Position numbers and translations under genes: made by a program. This document shows, piece by piece, positions 31,987 to 41,188 of a stretch of DNA of 64,000 bases. Source of the stretch: SSF53 sp036170535 (GTDB lineage: Bacteria; Spirochaetota; Leptospiria; Leptospirales; Leptonemataceae); the NCBI GenBank assembly GCA_036170535.1, contig JAVHPJ010000224.1, positions 18,991 through 82,990 on the forward strand, written 5' to 3'. The stretch's first letter is position 1. Each line of letters starts with the position of its first letter. The notes beneath the pieces were generated by a model. It did not search any database, was not told the DNA's origin, and saw only the letters and a program-made list of their open reading frames with translations.

Positions 31987-34900
31987 ATGGAATTGTCACT
32001 GCTTATAGCGATTTTTGCGCCCCTGCTCGGCGCCGCGCTTACGCTTGCGTGGGGCGCGCGCCTGCGCGACGCCATCGGCTATTTTGCCGCGCTGTTCCCG
32101 CTCGTTTCGTTTGCGTTGCTTGCGTACGTCGGCTTCGAGTTGCAGTCCGCGCAGGCCCGCAGCGTTTTTTACATTCCGTGGATTCCTGCTTTTGGCCTGA
32201 GCCTGAGCTTGATCGTCGACGGTTTTTCCCTGTTTTTTGCGCTGCTCGTGTCCGGAATGGGCGCGCTCACTTACGTATACGCCGCCGGTTACATGGGCGC
32301 GCAGTATGCGGAGCGGCCGCGTTTCTATGCGTACCTTCTTATATTTACCAGCGCGATGCTCGGGGCCGTGCTGGCCGGCAATCTGCTCGCATTGTTCGTA
32401 TTCTGGGAACTGACCGGCGTCGCATCGTTTCTGCTGATTGGATTTCAGTACGAAACGGAAAAAGGACGCAAGGGCGCGCGCATGGCGCTCATTGTAACCT
32501 TTGTTGCAGGCTTGTTTCTGTTAACGGGGCTGATTGTTCTGGGCGGTCTCGCCGGGTCTTACGAACTGACGGCATTGTTCGCCCTGGACCTGCGCGAGCT
32601 GGCGGGCGAACGGGGCGTCCTGCTGAACGCAGCTCTGGTTTGCATTCTGATCGGCGCGGCGGGCAAATCGGCCCAGTTTCCCCTGCATTTCTGGCTGCCG
32701 AATGCGATGGCGGCGCCGGCGCCGGTCAGCGCTTACCTGCATTCCGCCACAATGGTGAAGCTCGGCGTGTTTCTCATTGGTCGGCTCTTTCCCATTTATG
32801 AAGACGAGCGCTGGTTCAGCGATGCGCTGGTCGCGCTGGGCTTTACGACTTTTCTGATCGGCGCGCTGGCGGCCTTTCTGGCTCATGAGATCAAGGCGAT
32901 CCTCGCTTATTCCACTGTGGCGCAGCTGGGCGTATTGATCGGCATGTACGGGCTGGCGCCCGCCGACGGTCCCCGCTACGATCTGCTGCACATTCTGAGT
33001 CACGCGCTGTATAAGGGCGCGCTGTTTATGATCGCCGGCCTTATGGAAAAATTGGGCGGTCGCACGGATCTGCGTGAGGCCGGCGCAGCAGGCGCCAGGC
33101 ATCCGCTGTTGTTAGCCCTGACCTTGCCGCCGCTCTTATCCATGGCCAGCGTCCCGGGTCTGCTCGGGTTTTTGAGCAAGGAATATGCGTTAAAAGACGC
33201 GCTGGCGAAGTTCCACGAAGATTCGTCGATCGGCGCGTTTGCGGTCGGCGCAATCTGGCTGGGCAGCGTCCTGACGGTCGCATTCACCGCGCGTTTTGTT
33301 TATGAATTTTATTTTCGTCCGCCGGAGTCGGACTCCGCCGGAGTCGACGCCGCCCCCGGCGCAAAGAAGCTCGCGCCCCTTGCTCGCGCCGCATTGTTTT
33401 TTGCGCCCGGCGTTTTGTCGCTGGCTGTAGTTGTCGGCGGCGTATGGACGGCGCCGCTCAACCAGGGACTGCAAATCTTCAGCGTCCCCGACATGACAGC
33501 GCCGGCCTTTGCGGACGTCGTCCTGTGGCAGGGATTTAAGACGGAGCTGCTGCTGAGCCTGGCCGCGCTCGGCGCCGGCGTCGGACTTGCGTTCGCAGTG
33601 CGTCGTTGGATTGGCCGCGCCGCCGCGCCGGCCTGGTTCGACCTGGCGCGGGCCTATGAGCGGGTCATGGACGCCACGCCGCGCGCCGCCGCGTGGATTA
33701 CGCGCGCCCTGGCCGCCGATCGCCCGACGCTGTATTTGCCGATCATCCTGAGCTTCGCGGCCGGCCTGCTGGGCGTGATCCTCTGGCCCGCCTTGCAGCC
33801 GCGACTCGAAGCGGTCGCGTTGCTCGGGGCTTCCGGGGCGCCGATTGAGCTGACGCTGGCCTGGTTCACCGTTGCGCTGGCGTCCGTATTTGTTCTGGCG
33901 GTCGCCTTGTTGCGTCGCTGGACGTCGCAGATCATTGCGCTTTCCGTAATTGGATTTTTAACGACCTTTTATTTTGTGCTGTATCGCGCACCCGATCTGG
34001 CGCTCACGCAAATCCTGATTGAGACGGCCACGCTGCTGCTGGTGCTCCTCTTGCTCGCGCGTTTTCCAGAGCGCGTCGCGGAAAGCGAACGAGCGGCCCC
34101 GCGCAATCGGGGCGGGGCGGCGTTTCGGGCGACGCTTGCGCTTTTGGTCGGCGCGATCACATTCACGCTCTTTGTGGCGGGCGCCGGCGAACGCGCGGCG
34201 GAAAGCGCCGGCGACTATTATCTGCAAAACAGTCTCAGTCAGGCCGCCGCCGGCAACGCAGTGAATGCCATCCTCATCGATTTTCGCGGCTTTGATACGC
34301 TTTTTGAGGTCGCGGTCTTCCTCACGGCCGGTCTGGGCAGTCTGGGCCTGCTCATGCGTTACCGGCGGCCGGACGAAAAGCGCTCACAGGACCGAGCGCC
34401 GACGATGTCGCCGGGAGCGCGCGAGGCGCCTCCGGCCGGCGAAAGCGCCCGCATCGCCTCGCCGATTTACCGCGCCGCTGCGGCGCTCTTGTTTTTTCCC
34501 ATTTTGATGTTCAGTCTGTATTTGTTATTACGCGGTCACAACTATCCGGGCGGCGGCTTTATCGCCGGTCTGCTTTCGGCGGTCGCGCTGATCCTGTTGA
34601 GTTTTGCGCGCGGGCTTGAGCAGTTTCATCGTATTCTGCCCTTTGACCCGATGCGTCTCGCGGCGGTCGGGCTGGTGTTAACGGCGGCTGTTTCGGTCGC
34701 GCCGGTTTTTTTTGGCGAAGCCTTTCTCAAACACTGGAATGGCTACGTCGATGCGCCCGGCCTGGGCAAAATCTTCGTCGGCACTCCGCTGCTTTTTGAC
34801 GTGGGCGTGTATCTGGCCGTATTGGGCGCGGTCGTAAAGATTCTGTTTACGCTGGCCAAGTCGGTGCGCGGTCTTACGGCGCTTGTGCTGGACGAGGAGC

Positions 34901-35010
34901 GCCTGTACGCCGCCGTGCACGAGACGCATATCGAAGCCGCAGCGGACGCCGCGGCGCCGCCGGGCGGGCGACGCGCGGACGGCCGGATCGGGGGAGGCGA
35001 AAGCGCATGA
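31987..35010 (+). CDS. mrpA: Na+/H+ antiporter subunit A fused to subunit B
   Basis: 1007 residues and some 24 membrane segments. Residues 1-800 are MrpA, with the proton-translocation core (MAAPAPVSAYLHSATMVKLGVFLIG, ASVPGLLGFLSKEYALKD) and the C-terminal DUF4040 region (VIGFLTTFYFVLYRAPDLALTQ). From about 823 to 960 comes MrpB (MnhB): SLYLLLRGHNYPGGGFIAGL. The A-B fusion and gene order A'CDEFG are those of group-2 Mrp (Pha/Mnh/Sha) operons. The complex exchanges cytoplasmic Na+ (or K+) for external H+. The start follows a 114-base gap with no clear Shine-Dalgarno; its stop overlaps mrpC by ATGA. Confidence 0.95.
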   Translation: MELSLLIAIFAPLLGAALTLAWGARLRDAIGYFAALFPLVSFALLAYVGFELQSAQARSVFYIPWIPAFGLSLSLIVDGFSLFFALLVSGMGALTYVYAAGYMGAQYAERPRFYAYLLIFTSAMLGAVLAGNLLALFVFWELTGVASFLLIGFQYETEKGRKGARMALIVTFVAGLFLLTGLIVLGGLAGSYELTALFALDLRELAGERGVLLNAALVCILIGAAGKSAQFPLHFWLPNAMAAPAPVSAYLHSATMVKLGVFLIGRLFPIYEDERWFSDALVALGFTTFLIGALAAFLAHEIKAILAYSTVAQLGVLIGMYGLAPADGPRYDLLHILSHALYKGALFMIAGLMEKLGGRTDLREAGAAGARHPLLLALTLPPLLSMASVPGLLGFLSKEYALKDALAKFHEDSSIGAFAVGAIWLGSVLTVAFTARFVYEFYFRPPESDSAGVDAAPGAKKLAPLARAALFFAPGVLSLAVVVGGVWTAPLNQGLQIFSVPDMTAPAFADVVLWQGFKTELLLSLAALGAGVGLAFAVRRWIGRAAAPAWFDLARAYERVMDATPRAAAWITRALAADRPTLYLPIILSFAAGLLGVILWPALQPRLEAVALLGASGAPIELTLAWFTVALASVFVLAVALLRRWTSQIIALSVIGFLTTFYFVLYRAPDLALTQILIETATLLLVLLLLARFPERVAESERAAPRNRGGAAFRATLALLVGAITFTLFVAGAGERAAESAGDYYLQNSLSQAAAGNAVNAILIDFRGFDTLFEVAVFLTAGLGSLGLLMRYRRPDEKRSQDRAPTMSPGAREAPPAGESARIASPIYRAAAALLFFPILMFSLYLLLRGHNYPGGGFIAGLLSAVALILLSFARGLEQFHRILPFDPMRLAAVGLVLTAAVSVAPVFFGEAFLKHWNGYVDAPGLGKIFVGTPLLFDVGVYLAVLGAVVKILFTLAKSVRGLTALVLDEERLYAAVHETHIEAAADAAAPPGGRRADGRIGGGESA

Positions 35011-35363
35011 GTCTGGCGACCGCAGCGCTTGCGAGCGCGCTGATCAGCGGCGGCGTGTACCTGATTCTGAATCGGAGTTTTGCGCGCATACTGTTCGGCT
35101 TTGTGACGCTCTCGAATGGCGTGAATGTGTTTCTGTTGGGCATGTCCGGTTCCCCGGAAGGCAAGTCGGCGCCCATTCTCGGGGCGGGCGCGGTCATGAG
35201 CGTCGATCCCTTGCCGCAGGCGCTAATCCTGACGGCGATCGTAATCGGCTTCGGCGTCACCACTTATCTGGTCTTTTTGTTATACCGCATCTTCGTCGAC
35301 CACGGAACTACGGACGCCGGTCGTTTGTTTGCGTCCCGTGATCCCGCGGAGCGCGAACCATGA
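35007..35363 (+). CDS. mrpC: Na+/H+ antiporter subunit C
   Basis: 118 residues, NuoK-like, three membrane segments. SGGVYLILNRSFARILFGFVTLSNGVN and PLPQALILTAIVIGFGVT match MrpC. It starts inside the mrpA stop (ATGA) and its own stop overlaps mrpD, so translation is coupled through the operon. Confidence 0.93.
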   Translation: MSLATAALASALISGGVYLILNRSFARILFGFVTLSNGVNVFLLGMSGSPEGKSAPILGAGAVMSVDPLPQALILTAIVIGFGVTTYLVFLLYRIFVDHGTTDAGRLFASRDPAEREP

Positions 35364-36853
35364 GCGCCAACTGGACCGTCGCCCCGGTTTTCGCCCCTTT
35401 GCTGGCGGGGCTTCTGCTGCTCCTGCTCGGACGCGCGGGCGGCCTGCGGCGCGGCTTCGCGTTGGCGGCGGCCGCGCTGCAGACGGTTCTGGCCGCCGCT
35501 TTGCTGATCTACGCCTTGCGCTCCGGCGGCCTCTCGCTTGCGCTCGGCGGATGGTCCGCGCCCTACGGCATCATTCTCGTGCTTGATCCCCTGGCGGCGA
35601 TCATGGCGCTGCTCGCCGCGATCATCACCCTGGCGTCGCTCGCGTTTGGTTTTCTCACCGGCTCGGCGGAGCGGGAGCACCCGCTGCGTCTGCCGCTCGT
35701 GATGTTTCTGGCGTCCGGCATCAATCTCGCGTTTATCACCGGCGACTTGTTCAATCTGTTTGTGGCCTTTGAGGTGATGTTGCTCGCCTCCTATTCACTG
35801 CTTACTCTGGAGTCGGACGATTACGAGGTGAAACATGCGTTTCCCTACGTTGCGGTGAACATGACCGGCAGCGCGCTCTTTCTGCTGGCGTCCGGCTTCG
35901 CCTATGGCGCGTTTGGCACCCTGAATCTGGCCGAGCTGGGCGCGCGCATGGCGGCGAATCCCGCCGATCCGCGCGTTTCCGCGCTCGCCGGCTTGCTGCT
36001 TGTGGTCTTTGGCATCAAGGCGGGGATGTTCCCGCTTTACTACTGGCTGCCCAACAGTTATCCCACGTTGCCCGGCGCGCTCGCGGCGCTGTACTCGGGC
36101 CTGCTGACAAAAGTCGGCGTGTATGTCCTGATTCGCATGACCACGTCTGTATTTCCGCACGAACTCGTCTGGCTGCATCAGGCGCTCGCCTGGCTGGCTG
36201 CGGCCACGATGTTGTTCGGCGTGCTGGGCGCAGTTTCCCGCACCGGGATGCGCGGGGTGCTTTCGTTTCACATTATCAGTCAGATCGGTTTTATGATCCT
36301 TGCGCTCGGATTGTTTACGCCGCTGGCGATTGCGGCGGCGATTTTTTACGTCATTCATCATATCGTGGTGAAGGCGACGCTCTTTCTCACCGCCAGCATC
36401 GTCTCCGCGCTGAACCGCACGGATGAGCTCGCCGGAATGGGGCGCATCTGGCGCGTTGCGCCCTGGGCGGGCGCGGCCTTTTTGCTGCAGGCGCTGAGTC
36501 TGGCCGGCTTGCCGCCGCTTTCGGGTTTCTGGGGCAAATATTTAATTCTGGTTGAGGCGCTGCGTCTTGAGGCTTTCGCGCTGGCGCTCGCCGCGCTTGT
36601 CGCGTCGGCGCTTACGTTGTTCAGCATGCTCAAAATCTGGAATGCCGCGTTTTTTGGCGAGCGCGAGCCGGCCGAGCTGCGTACGGGCGACGCTCGCTGG
36701 CGCGGCATGACCTGGATCGCCGGCGCGCTTACCGCCCTGTCGCTTGCCATTGGCCTGGGCGCCGGACCGGTGTTCGATGTCGCGCGCGCCGCGGCCGAAC
36801 AGAGCCTGGATCGCGGCGCCTACTGGCGCCTGTCAAACGGAGGCGCGCCGTGA
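35360..36853 (+). CDS. mrpD: Na+/H+ antiporter subunit D
   Basis: 497 residues, about 14 membrane segments, homologous to NuoM/NuoN. Core segments FITGDLFNLFVAFEVMLLASY (conserved Glu), GIKAGMFPLYYWLPNSYPTLPGALAALYSGLLTKVGVY (conserved Lys) and AGLPPLSGFWGKYLIL are all present. Together with MrpA it forms the proton/cation path. ATGA overlap with mrpC; overlaps mrpE by four bases. Confidence 0.94.
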   Translation: MSANWTVAPVFAPLLAGLLLLLLGRAGGLRRGFALAAAALQTVLAAALLIYALRSGGLSLALGGWSAPYGIILVLDPLAAIMALLAAIITLASLAFGFLTGSAEREHPLRLPLVMFLASGINLAFITGDLFNLFVAFEVMLLASYSLLTLESDDYEVKHAFPYVAVNMTGSALFLLASGFAYGAFGTLNLAELGARMAANPADPRVSALAGLLLVVFGIKAGMFPLYYWLPNSYPTLPGALAALYSGLLTKVGVYVLIRMTTSVFPHELVWLHQALAWLAAATMLFGVLGAVSRTGMRGVLSFHIISQIGFMILALGLFTPLAIAAAIFYVIHHIVVKATLFLTASIVSALNRTDELAGMGRIWRVAPWAGAAFLLQALSLAGLPPLSGFWGKYLILVEALRLEAFALALAALVASALTLFSMLKIWNAAFFGEREPAELRTGDARWRGMTWIAGALTALSLAIGLGAGPVFDVARAAAEQSLDRGAYWRLSNGGAP

Positions 36854-37356
36854 TTTCGCTTGTGATACATCTGGCGGTTGCGTGCCTCTGGCTCTTTCTG
36901 GCGGAGTCGCCCGCCTTGAGCGATTTTGTGATCGGCCTGGCGCTTGGTTTTATTTTGCTCATGATCCTGCCGGATGCGCTGGGCTCGCGGGAATACGTGC
37001 GGCGCAGCCTGGCGCTGCTGCGCTTCACGGGCGGTTTCGCCTTCGAGTTTCTGAAGGCGAATATGGACGTCGCCCGGATTGTGCTGACCCGTCCGGCGGG
37101 CGCCATTCGCGCGGGATTTTTCCTCTACGACGTGCGAGAGCTCACCCAACTGGAAACGCTGATCCTCGCGCACCTGATCTCGCTGACGCCCGGTTCAACC
37201 AGCGTGGAAATTGACGAAGACCGCGGGCAAATTCTGGTGCACGCGTTGGAGCTGGAAGACGCCGCCCGGAATTGCGCCGCAATCGATGCGAGCTTGCGCC
37301 GTCCGCTGCTGGCCGTTACTCGTTCCGCTCCAGCGCCGGCCGGAGGGACCTCATGA
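36850..37356 (+). CDS. mrpE: Na+/H+ antiporter subunit E
   Basis: 168 residues from GTG 36850, which overlaps the mrpD stop. Two or three N-terminal membrane segments, then the typical soluble tail with LILAHLISLTPGSTSVEIDEDRGQILVHALELED. MrpE is needed for assembly of the complex. Confidence 0.92.
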   Translation: MISLVIHLAVACLWLFLAESPALSDFVIGLALGFILLMILPDALGSREYVRRSLALLRFTGGFAFEFLKANMDVARIVLTRPAGAIRAGFFLYDVRELTQLETLILAHLISLTPGSTSVEIDEDRGQILVHALELEDAARNCAAIDASLRRPLLAVTRSAPAPAGGTS

Positions 37357-37685
37357 TGAACGCCTTAGCGCTCGCCGGCGTCGGGCTCGTAATGCTCGCC
37401 GCGCTGTTTTCCGTGTATCGTCTGGTGCGGGGGCCGGATGCGCCCAATCGTATTCTCGCCTTTGAAGGCGTAGCCAGTTGCGCGGTCGCGCTTACCGCCG
37501 GGTTGTCGTTTTTGTGGGCGGACGACGTGTATCTCGAACTGATACTCGTCATAGGCGCCCTGGGTTTCTCGGGCGCCATGGCCTTCACGCTTTATCTCAG
37601 CCGCGCGCCGGCGGACGAAGCGGCGAACGCTGCGCCCCGCCCGCAGTCCGGGTCCGATACGGGAGGTTCCAATGCAGGGAAGTGA
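37353..37685 (+). CDS. mrpF: Na+/H+ antiporter subunit F
   Basis: 110 residues from ATG 37353, which overlaps the mrpE stop and has GGAGGG nine bases upstream; a longer frame from 37272 lies inside mrpE. YRLVRGPDAPNRILAFEGVA and LELILVIGALGFSGAMAF are MrpF signatures. The C-terminal 20 residues are hydrophilic (DEAANAAPRPQSGSDTGG). Confidence 0.92.
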   Translation: MMNALALAGVGLVMLAALFSVYRLVRGPDAPNRILAFEGVASCAVALTAGLSFLWADDVYLELILVIGALGFSGAMAFTLYLSRAPADEAANAAPRPQSGSDTGGSNAGK

Positions 37686-37974
37686 GTGGCGTGAACTCCT
37701 GGCGGGACTCAGCTTTTTTCTGGGGGCGCTGGTATTCTTGTTGGGCAGCCTGGGCCTGGCGCGCCTGCCGGATCTCTATGCGCGGTCTCACGCGCTCGGC
37801 AAGAGCCTGACTCTGGGCCTGGCCCTTTTGCTCCTGGCGCTGTGGCTGCATCCGCAAATCCAGGCCAGCGGCCTGAAAATCGCCGCCGCGATTATTTTTC
37901 AGTTTATCGCCATGCCCGTCGCCTCGCACCTGCTCATGCAGGCGGCTCGCCGTCGCGAAATCCGCAAGCCATGA
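37672..37974 (+). CDS. mrpG: Na+/H+ antiporter subunit G
   Basis: 100 residues, three membrane segments, with LGSLGLARLPDLYARSHALGKSLTLG and the end FQFIAMPVASHLLMQAA, as in MrpG/PhaG. It overlaps mrpF by 14 bases and its stop overlaps the next gene by ATGA. Confidence 0.92.
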   Translation: MQGSEWRELLAGLSFFLGALVFLLGSLGLARLPDLYARSHALGKSLTLGLALLLLALWLHPQIQASGLKIAAAIIFQFIAMPVASHLLMQAARRREIRKP

Positions 37975-38972
37975 ATCCGGAACTAATCTTCTCCAATTTA
38001 CTGAGCCCGCCGATCCTGTTCTTTTTCGTCGGCGCTCTGGCGGCGCTGGTCAAGTCGGACCTCGAATTTCCGCAGCCGCTGCCGAAGTTGTTTTCGCTGT
38101 ACCTGTTGCTGGCGATCGGCTTTAAAGGCGGCGCCGCGGCGGCCGCCCAGGGCCTGAACCTTACGCTGATCCTGGCGCTTGGCGCCGCCGTCGCCCTCTC
38201 AATTTTGATACCGCTCTACAGTTATTTCGTGCTGCGCCTGCGCTTCGACGTTTATAACGCTGCGGGCGTAGCCGCGGCCTACGGTTCGATCAGCGCGGTT
38301 ACATTTATTACTGCGATATCGTTTCTCGAAAGCGCCGGCCTGCAATACGGCGGCTACATGGTCACCGCCATGGCGCTGATGGAGGCCCCCGCAATCATTA
38401 TTGCGGTCTATCTGGCCGGGCGCTTTGGCGAAAAAGACGAACCGGCCCCCGCCGCCGGCGGCGCCGCGCATATTGTCAAAGACGCCTTTTTGAACGGATC
38501 CGTGTTTCTGCTGCTGGCCAGCCTGGCGGTAGGGGCGCTGGCAAAACCCGCCGGCGCCGCCGCGCTCAAACCCTTTACCCAGGATATTTTCTACGGCGTG
38601 TTGTGTCTGTTCTTGTTGGATATGGGCCTGGTTGCGGCGCGGCGTTTAAGCGCCTTGCGCGCCGCCGGCGCCTTTGCGGTGGGTTTCGGCTTGCTGGCGC
38701 CCTTGGTGAACGCCAGCATCGGCATTGCGTTTGCGCTCTTGTTGCGCGCACTCGGCGGCCAGGACGGTTTTCCCATCGGCAACGCCTTGTTATTGACGAC
38801 GCTGGCGGCCAGCGCCTCGTATATCGCCGTGCCGGCGGCCTTGCGCCTGGCGATGCCGCGCGCCAATCCCGGCCTCTACGTGCCCATGTCGCTGGCGATT
38901 ACGTTCCCGTTTAACATAATTCTCGGGATTCCTCTATATTACAATGTCCTGCTTGCCCTGGGCTTTGCGTGA
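37971..38972 (+). CDS. sbtA: SbtA-type Na+-dependent bicarbonate permease
   Basis: 333 residues from ATG 37971 inside the mrpG stop (ATGA); a frame extension to 37842 only shadows mrpG. Ten or so membrane segments in two inverted halves, with FFVGALAALVKSDLEFPQPLPK, YLLLAIGFKGGAAAA, AAAYGSISAVTFITA, the hydrophilic mid-loop EKDEPAPAAGG, and ASASYIAVPAALRLAMPRANP. These match the SbtA (DUF897) family of Na+/HCO3- symporters. No SbtB PII-like gene follows. As the last gene of the Mrp operon it would use the Na+ gradient that Mrp makes. Substrate assignment is by family only. Confidence 0.85.
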   Translation: MNPELIFSNLLSPPILFFFVGALAALVKSDLEFPQPLPKLFSLYLLLAIGFKGGAAAAAQGLNLTLILALGAAVALSILIPLYSYFVLRLRFDVYNAAGVAAAYGSISAVTFITAISFLESAGLQYGGYMVTAMALMEAPAIIIAVYLAGRFGEKDEPAPAAGGAAHIVKDAFLNGSVFLLLASLAVGALAKPAGAAALKPFTQDIFYGVLCLFLLDMGLVAARRLSALRAAGAFAVGFGLLAPLVNASIGIAFALLLRALGGQDGFPIGNALLLTTLAASASYIAVPAALRLAMPRANPGLYVPMSLAITFPFNIILGIPLYYNVLLALGFA

Positions 38973-39013
38973 ATGACTCAGGGGGTGCAGGATTCCGGCA
39001 GCCGGAACGCCGT

Positions 39014-39047
39014 CGGTCGGACCGCTCCGCATTGTTTTTTTACCTTG
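39014..39047 (+). terminator. Weak candidate terminator after the Mrp-SbtA operon
   Basis: Small palindromes (CGGTCGGACCG near 39013-39023, and TTCCGG/CCGGAA just before) precede the T-rich run ATTGTTTTTTTA at about 39031-39042. The stems are short, so this is only a plausible end for the Mrp-SbtA transcript ahead of the htpX promoter. Confidence 0.3.
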
Positions 39048-39051
39048 CAGA

Positions 39052-39080
39052 TTGACGAAACTCGGGACTATGTTTATCTA
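39052..39080 (+). promoter_or_regulatory. Sigma70-type promoter of htpX
   Basis: TTGACG (39052-39057), a 17-base spacer, and TATCTA (39075-39080). Transcription would start near 39087, giving a leader of about 23 bases with GGAG at 39099-39102 before ATG 39110. No CIRCE or other heat-shock operator is seen. Confidence 0.65.
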
Positions 39081-39109
39081 TACGACAATCTTTCTTTTGG
39101 AGACCATCC

Positions 39110-40009
39110 ATGGCCGTCGCTAAGCGGTTATTCTTCTTTTTTCTGACCAATATTCTGGTGGTTGCGACCATCAGCATTGTCACCAGCGTGTTCGGTCTCA
39201 ACCGGTACCTGAGCGCCAGCGGGATCAACTACACCGCGTTGATGCTCTTCTGTCTGGTCTGGGGTATGGGCGGCGCGTTCATTTCGCTGCTCCTCTCCAA
39301 GACGATGGTGAAATGGAGCATGGGCGTTCAGATCATCGATCCGAACACCCGCGATCCGAATCTGCGCCCTCTGGTGGACCGCGTACATCGCCTCGCGCGT
39401 TCGGCCGGAATCGATAAGATGCCGGAAGTTGGCGTCTATGAAAGCCCGGAACTGAACGCCTTTGCAACCGGTCCCACTCGGAACAATTCTCTGGTGGCCG
39501 TCTCCACGGGACTCCTGCATGGCATGAGCGAAGCGGAAGTGGAAGGCGTGCTGGGCCACGAGGTCGCGCACGTCGCCAACGGCGACATGGTGACCATGAC
39601 CCTGATCCAGGGCGTGGTGAACGCCTTCGCCATGTTCTTTGCGCGCATCATCGCGTTCGCCGTGTCCAATTTTGTTCGCGAAGAACTGGGCTGGATTGTG
39701 CGCTTTGTCGTAACCATCGTGCTGGACATCTTCTTCACGATCCTGGGCTCAATGGTCGTGGCCGCATTTTCGCGCTATCGCGAGTTCCGCGCCGACGCCG
39801 GCGGAGCAAAATTGGCCGGTCGCGAAAAGATGATCGCAGCTCTCGAAGCGCTGCGCCGTCACGTGGATTTGAACAACCCGAACGAAGCGCCCGCCATGAA
39901 CTCGATGAAAATTTCGAGCAAGTCCGGCGGACTGCTGGCGCTGTTTTCGACGCACCCGCCGCTGGAAAAACGCATCCAGGCGCTGCGGAGCGGCTCGGCC
40001 ATGCGCTGA
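39110..40009 (+). CDS. htpX: Membrane zinc protease HtpX
   Basis: 299 residues. Two N-terminal and two central membrane segments, the zinc motif HEVAH (150-154) and the downstream Glu ligand in YREFRADAGGAKLAGR, plus the typical SMKISSKSGGLLALFSTHPPLEKRI ending. HtpX is an inner-membrane M48 protease that degrades damaged membrane proteins alongside FtsH. Length agrees with E. coli HtpX (293). The gene has its own promoter and a strong terminator, so it is a single-gene unit. Confidence 0.96.
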   Translation: MAVAKRLFFFFLTNILVVATISIVTSVFGLNRYLSASGINYTALMLFCLVWGMGGAFISLLLSKTMVKWSMGVQIIDPNTRDPNLRPLVDRVHRLARSAGIDKMPEVGVYESPELNAFATGPTRNNSLVAVSTGLLHGMSEAEVEGVLGHEVAHVANGDMVTMTLIQGVVNAFAMFFARIIAFAVSNFVREELGWIVRFVVTIVLDIFFTILGSMVVAAFSRYREFRADAGGAKLAGREKMIAALEALRRHVDLNNPNEAPAMNSMKISSKSGGLLALFSTHPPLEKRIQALRSGSAMR

Positions 40010-40038
40010 GTCTTCGAGCCGCGCAAATTCAAGCGTGC

Positions 40039-40072
40039 AAACCCCGGCGAGTTTCGCCGGGGTTTCTTTTTT
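40039..40072 (+). terminator. Intrinsic terminator of htpX
   Basis: AAACCCCGGCG (40039-40049), loop AGTTT, CGCCGGGGTTT (40055-40065), then CTTTTTT: an 11-bp perfect stem followed by a T tract, 30 bases after the htpX stop. This is the clearest rho-independent terminator in the window. Confidence 0.93.
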
Positions 40073-40173
40073 CCCGGCGCGGACGGCCCAGGCCGGAGGC
40101 GTACGCCCGCGGCTCTGGCCGACGCCAGACCGGCTTTTGCTTTACCGTGCAGCGTACCACCGCAGAGTGCGTT

Positions 40174-41151
40174 ATGCTGAAACGTCCTCGCAGAAATCGC
40201 CGCAGCGCCGCTTTGCGCGCCCTGACGCGAGAAAGCCTGGCGGCGACTGCGGATATGATTATGCCGCTGTTTGTTTTCGCCGGCGAAAACCGGCGCGAAG
40301 AAATCGCGTCTATGCCTGGCATTTTCCGGCAGAGCCTGGATGAAATCGTGCGCGAATGCCGCGCGCTCTACAAGCTGGGCGTGCCGGCCGTCGCGCTTTT
40401 TCCCGCGCTGGATGATTCAAAAAAGGACAAACGCGCCGCGGAATCCGCAAATCCCGACGGCCTGTATCCGCAAACGATTCGTGCGATCAAGGCGGCCGTT
40501 CCGGAACTCTGCGTCATCAGCGACGTCGCCATGGATCCCTACAGTTCCGACGGCCACGACGGATTGGTTGCGGAGAGCGGCGAGATTGAAAACGATCCGA
40601 CCTTGCCGATTCTCGCTGAAATGGCGCTCTGCCAGGCGCGGGCCGGCGCGGATCTGGTTGCGCCAAGCGATATGATGGACGGTCGCGTCGGTTATATTCG
40701 CCGGGCGCTCGACGCGGCGGGTTTTGAAAATACGGGCATCCTGGCCTACACGGCCAAATACGCGTCGGCATTCTACGGCCCCTTTCGCGACGCCCTCAAC
40801 AGCGCGCCAAAAAAAGGCGACAAACAAACTTATCAGATGAATCCGGCGAACGTGCGCGAGGCGCGCATTGAGGCGGCGCTCGACGAAGCGGAAGGAGCGG
40901 ACATCCTGATGGTCAAGCCGGGGCTGCCGTACCTCGACGTGGTGGCGGCCCTGCGCGCCGCGAGCGATTTGCCGATTGCAGTCTACAATGTTTCCGGAGA
41001 GTACGCCATGTTGCGCGCGGCGGCGCAGAATGGCTGGCTGGACTATCGTCGATCCGTGACGGAAACGCTGACCGCCTTCAAACGCGCCGGAGCGGATATG
41101 ATTCTCACGTATCACGCGCGGGAATTTGCGGAGTGGAGCGCCGGATCCTGA
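40174..41151 (+). CDS. hemB: Delta-aminolevulinic acid dehydratase (porphobilinogen synthase)
   Basis: 325 residues from ATG 40174 (MLKRPRRNRRSAALRAL), giving the standard family N-terminus; a GTG at 40147 is less likely. It condenses two 5-aminolevulinate molecules to porphobilinogen in heme synthesis. The Schiff-base lysines are K195 (TAKYASAFYGPFR) and K248 (MVKPGLPYLDVV). The metal-site segment reads DVAMDPYSSDGHDG, with Ala119, Asp121 and Asp129 where zinc enzymes have three cysteines, so this is the Asp-rich, non-zinc (Mg-type) form. It stands alone, not in a heme operon. Confidence 0.96.
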   Translation: MLKRPRRNRRSAALRALTRESLAATADMIMPLFVFAGENRREEIASMPGIFRQSLDEIVRECRALYKLGVPAVALFPALDDSKKDKRAAESANPDGLYPQTIRAIKAAVPELCVISDVAMDPYSSDGHDGLVAESGEIENDPTLPILAEMALCQARAGADLVAPSDMMDGRVGYIRRALDAAGFENTGILAYTAKYASAFYGPFRDALNSAPKKGDKQTYQMNPANVREARIEAALDEAEGADILMVKPGLPYLDVVAALRAASDLPIAVYNVSGEYAMLRAAAQNGWLDYRRSVTETLTAFKRAGADMILTYHAREFAEWSAGS

Positions 41152-41188
41152 CGCCGGCGGCAACCCGGGCGCCGACAGCCCGCACAGC

